A stretch of 7,512 nt of DNA from an uncultured beta proteobacterium (GTDB lineage: Bacteria; Pseudomonadota; Gammaproteobacteria; Burkholderiales; Burkholderiaceae), in assembly GCA_903938955.1 (NCBI GenBank), contig CAJAFJ010000506.1, positions 1-7,512 of the forward strand, in the 5' to 3' direction. A model generated the notes under the pieces. The model was not told the origin of the DNA and did no database searches. It was given only the letters and a program-made list of their open reading frames with translations. Made by a program: the position numbers and the translations under genes. Numbering within the stretch: the stretch's first letter is position 1; every line of letters starts with the position of its first letter. This document shows positions 6,351 to 7,512 of the stretch, in pieces.

Positions 6351-6621
6351 TCACACCACCGTAATGACACCCGCCTGCCCAACGCGTTGCCAGGGTAGGC
6401 CCAGCACCAGCGCATCGAGCTGGACTCGTTCAAGTTTGCAGTGGGCGGCACAGTCACCAGCCCAGACAAACTTGCCTTGATGCAGCCGGCGCGCCGCCAG
6501 CCAGATCCCGATGCGGTTGTGCGGCGCCGAAGATGGCGATCACTCGTGCCAATGCGGTGTCGGTTCCGGCACGCATATCCAACGGCGCCGTGGCCAGCCA
6601 GGCAGCATTGATGCGGATCAT
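6351..6621 (-). pseudogene. tnpB: IS66 TnpB (Orf2) with internal deletion and frameshift
   Basis: TnpB is the IS66 accessory protein, about 115 residues, needed for transposition by an unresolved mechanism. The start ATG (6619-6621) overlaps the tnpA stop as ATGA, a sign of translational coupling. The first frame gives MIRINAAWLATAPLDMRAG, then DTALARVIAIFGAAQPH. Near 6507-6515 the match jumps to another frame reading RIGIWLAARRLHQGKFVWAG, then LDALVLGLPWQRVGQAG and a TGA at 6351-6353. Relative to the family, the middle block that normally carries a YLFANRR..MKVLVHDG-like sequence is missing. The 271-bp span is not a multiple of three. A slip between short GCATC repeats could explain the loss. 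The actual in-frame product ends at 6454 with an unrelated tail. Confidence 0.87.
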
Positions 6622-7022
6622 TTGAGAATCGCTGCCGTCCAGCTCGCAAAGTCGGCCGTCGCGCTCATCGGCCATGTGACGATCATCGACAGCGCTCCCT
6701 TGCGAAGCTCAACCGTGATCTCTCGCTCTTTGGGTGCAGACGCCGGCAGAGGAAGTTGAACCGGGATGAACGCAGGAACGGTTGATGCCACGCCCGCAGT
6801 TTGCGCCACGCCCTGAGAAACCAACTGGTGACATCCGCTTCGCCGATGTTCCTTGATCCAGCGGTGCAGCACGTTGGCGTTCATGCCATGCTGTGCAGCC
6901 AATGCCGCGATGGATACGCCAGGTTCTTGGCTGGCTGCCACCAACGCGGCTTTGAACTCAGGGGTGTACGTCCGGTGGATACGCCGAGTTGAATATTTGG
7001 AAATTTCTGATTCTTTGAGCAT
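6618..7022 (-). CDS. tnpA: IS66 TnpA (Orf1), helix-turn-helix accessory protein
   Basis: This gene is intact at 134 residues, the normal size for IS66 TnpA. An N-terminal helix-turn-helix of the IS3/IS911 OrfA type spans about residues 18-60 (TYTPEFKAALVAAS, GVSIAALAAQHGMNANVLHRWIKEHR). A variable Pro/Ala-rich linker follows (VPAFIPVQLPLPASAPK), then the conserved C-terminal strand pattern EITVELRKGALSMIVTWP. In IS66 it is one of three proteins required for transposition and probably binds DNA. A GTG at 7031 is also in frame, but ATG at 7022 is preferred because the upstream inverted repeat (7024-7049) then stays outside the coding region. The stop overlaps the tnpB start by 4 bp. It is the only intact gene of the element. 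Confidence 0.88.
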   Translation of the reverse strand: MLKESEISKYSTRRIHRTYTPEFKAALVAASQEPGVSIAALAAQHGMNANVLHRWIKEHRRSGCHQLVSQGVAQTAGVASTVPAFIPVQLPLPASAPKEREITVELRKGALSMIVTWPMSATADFASWTAAILK

Positions 7023-7023
7023 G

Positions 7024-7049
7024 GTGTGCACGATTTATTGCGTGCACAC
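7024..7049 (-). promoter_or_regulatory. perfect inverted repeat over the tnpA translation start region
   Basis: GTGTGCACG (7024-7032) and CGTGCACAC (7041-7049) form a perfect 9-bp inverted repeat with an 8-nt spacer, ending one base before the tnpA ATG. It could be an operator for TnpA or a host regulator. As RNA it is a stable hairpin that would bury the ribosome binding region. Either would hold down transposition. There is no clear Shine-Dalgarno sequence before the ATG. Confidence 0.55.
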
Positions 7050-7050
7050 G

Positions 7051-7079
7051 ATCTTGCGGGACCAGGGACTTCGATTCAA
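7051..7079 (-). promoter_or_regulatory. candidate promoter for the IS66 tnpABC operon
   Basis: On the minus strand, TTGAAT (7074-7079) matches four of six -35 positions. A 17-bp spacer separates it from CAAGAT (7051-7056), which matches three of six -10 positions. Transcription would start inside the adjoining inverted repeat, where a bound repressor could block it. The position just inside the element end fits an IS promoter, but the -10 box is weak. Confidence 0.3.
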
Positions 7080-7082
7080 GAC

Positions 7083-7101
7083 GGGTTTACCGGACGCTTA
7101 C
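7083..7101 (-). repeat. terminal inverted repeat of the truncated IS66 element (tnpA side)
   Basis: Read on the minus strand from 7101 inward the sequence is GTAAGCGTCCGGTAAACCC. GTAAGCG is the hallmark tip of IS66-family ends. It matches the other visible end at 7471-7489 in 15 of 19 positions. The tip is 79 bp before the tnpA ATG. Confidence 0.85.
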
Positions 7102-7449
7102 GCTGATGGGGCAGCGCATGCAATTGGTTAATGCCGTTGTCACGGCCAAGGCGATTGACTACACACTCAAGCGCTGAGGGGCGTTGCTCGTGCATGTCGA
7201 TGATGCGCGTGTGCCGGTGGAAAATATGATGCATCCGATTGCTTTGGGGCGCAAGAATTGGTTATTCATCGGCTCGCAGCAAGCGGGTGAGCGTGCGGCC
7301 ATTTTGATGCGCTTGATCGAGTCGGCCAAACTTAACGGTCACGACGCCTGGGCCTACCTGAAGGATGTGCTGACCAAGTTGCCGACCTGGCCCAACTCAC
7401 GACTGGCGGAGTTGCTGCTGCATGCTGGGTGGCGCCTGCCTCTACCTGA
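7102..7449 (+). pseudogene. tnpC: IS66 TnpC transposase, C-terminal remnant lacking the catalytic Glu
   Basis: The plus-strand frame through 7118 reads MQLVNAVVTAKAIDYTLKR, then TGA (7175-7177) in place of the conserved Trp of KRW, then GALLVHVDDARVPVEN. Family members next have an NNxxEN motif with the third acidic residue of the DDE triad. Here the reading passes directly from VPVEN to MMHPIALGRKNWLF, so about four codons including that Glu are gone near 7220-7228. The rest is well conserved: GSQQAGERAAILMRLIESAK, then LNGHDAWAYLKDVLTKLPTW. Near the end (7418-7432) small indels shift the frame. In the shifted frame the product would end WRPAST with a TGA at 7447-7449, the usual TnpC end. 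The remnant is non-functional. Confidence 0.88.
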
Positions 7450-7470
7450 TCGATTGCGCACGGTCAATAT

Positions 7471-7489
7471 GGGTTGCCCGCCCGCTTAC
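7471..7489 (-). repeat. terminal inverted repeat of the plus-strand IS66 remnant (tnpC side)
   Basis: Read from 7489 inward on the minus strand the sequence is GTAAGCGGGCGGGCAACCC. It has the GTAAGCG tip and 15 of 19 matches to the end at 7083-7101, a level typical of the imperfect left and right ends of one IS66 element. It lies 21 bp past the inferred tnpC stop. Confidence 0.85.
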
Positions 7490-7512
7490 GGAAGCCAGAA
7501 CCGACAACGGAC

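Larger units (their letters stand above)
5632..7101 (-). mobile_element. truncated IS66-family insertion sequence (tnpA-tnpB-tnpC order)
   Basis: The element begins at an IS66-type terminal repeat whose outermost bases read GTAAGCG on the minus strand (end at 7101). It runs toward lower coordinates through tnpA, tnpB and the first 213 codons of tnpC, then stops dead at about 5632. The opposite terminal repeat and the DDE catalytic part of TnpC are absent, so the element cannot move by itself. IS66 elements make 8-bp target duplications. The outside 8 bp here are GCTGATGG (7102-7109), but no partner copy can be checked because the far end is lost. Confidence 0.88.
7102..7489 (+). mobile_element. 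3' remnant of an IS66-family element in opposite orientation
   Basis: IS66 tnpC C-terminal coding DNA on the plus strand begins essentially at the tip of the other IS66 end (7101/7102) and runs to its own terminal repeat at 7471-7489. Its 5' part is not in the window. It is either the right part of an older IS66 split by the element to its left, or an inverted piece of that same element. The next 8 bp outside are GGAAGCCA (7490-7497), the possible target duplication. Confidence 0.82.

Noticed and set aside
6853..7131. 92-codon plus-strand frame running across the IS66 tip
   Set aside because: It is antisense to tnpA and crosses the element end into unrelated DNA, so it is not a gene.
1..7512. 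CRISPR array, tRNA or rRNA genes, toxin-antitoxin or defence genes
   Set aside because: I saw no regularly spaced repeats, no clear tRNA-like cloverleaf sequence, and no gene outside the large exported protein, umuC and transposase remnants.

Overview
The window looks like an accessory segment of a betaproteobacterial genome, probably order Burkholderiales. This is inferred from the GC-rich coding bias, the style of the UmuC and IS66 TnpA/B/C proteins, and a large DUF5801-type exported protein. No sequence search was possible, so the taxonomy is a judgement. The window has an intact left part (1-4760) and a right part (4761-7512) built almost entirely of decayed or mobile DNA.

Left part. Positions 2-88 may hold the 3' end of an upstream gene. 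A leader of about 220 bp follows, with two possible RNA hairpins and a strong Shine-Dalgarno site. It leads into one long gene (309-4607, 1432 aa) for a secreted, acidic, apparently cysteine-free protein. That protein has an N-terminal region without a Sec signal, repeated DUF5801-like modules linked by DDGPTA or DDDTP motifs, DGDGD calcium-type loops, and a C-terminal region of the type carried by type I secretion substrates. Two hairpins follow the stop codon, the second of which is a good terminator candidate.

Right part. On the minus strand there is a relic of umuC (4761-5442) that has lost its N-terminus, has a one-base frameshift and lacks about 185 internal codons. It abuts about 140 bp of noncoding DNA with short repeats, then the first 16 codons of an IS1182-like transposase (5585-5632). 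That fragment is cut by an IS66-family element running on the minus strand from its terminal repeat at 7101 down to 5632. In this element tnpA is intact, tnpB carries an internal deletion and frameshift, and tnpC has a TGG-to-TGA nonsense change and lacks everything after about codon 213. Directly against the end at 7101 sits the 3' third of an IS66 tnpC on the plus strand (7102-7449), ending in its own terminal repeat at 7471-7489. This means either one IS66 nested in another, or one element that inserted into itself and inverted part of its body.

How the parts work together: the exported protein is the only gene in the window that is clearly intact and cellular in function. No secretion machinery is visible here, so its ABC transporter, membrane-fusion protein and outer-membrane partner must lie elsewhere. 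The right part shows serial insertion and deletion. I see no convincing undescribed system. The most unusual structures are the IS66 end-to-body junction, the hairpins around the large gene, and the inverted repeat over the tnpA start.
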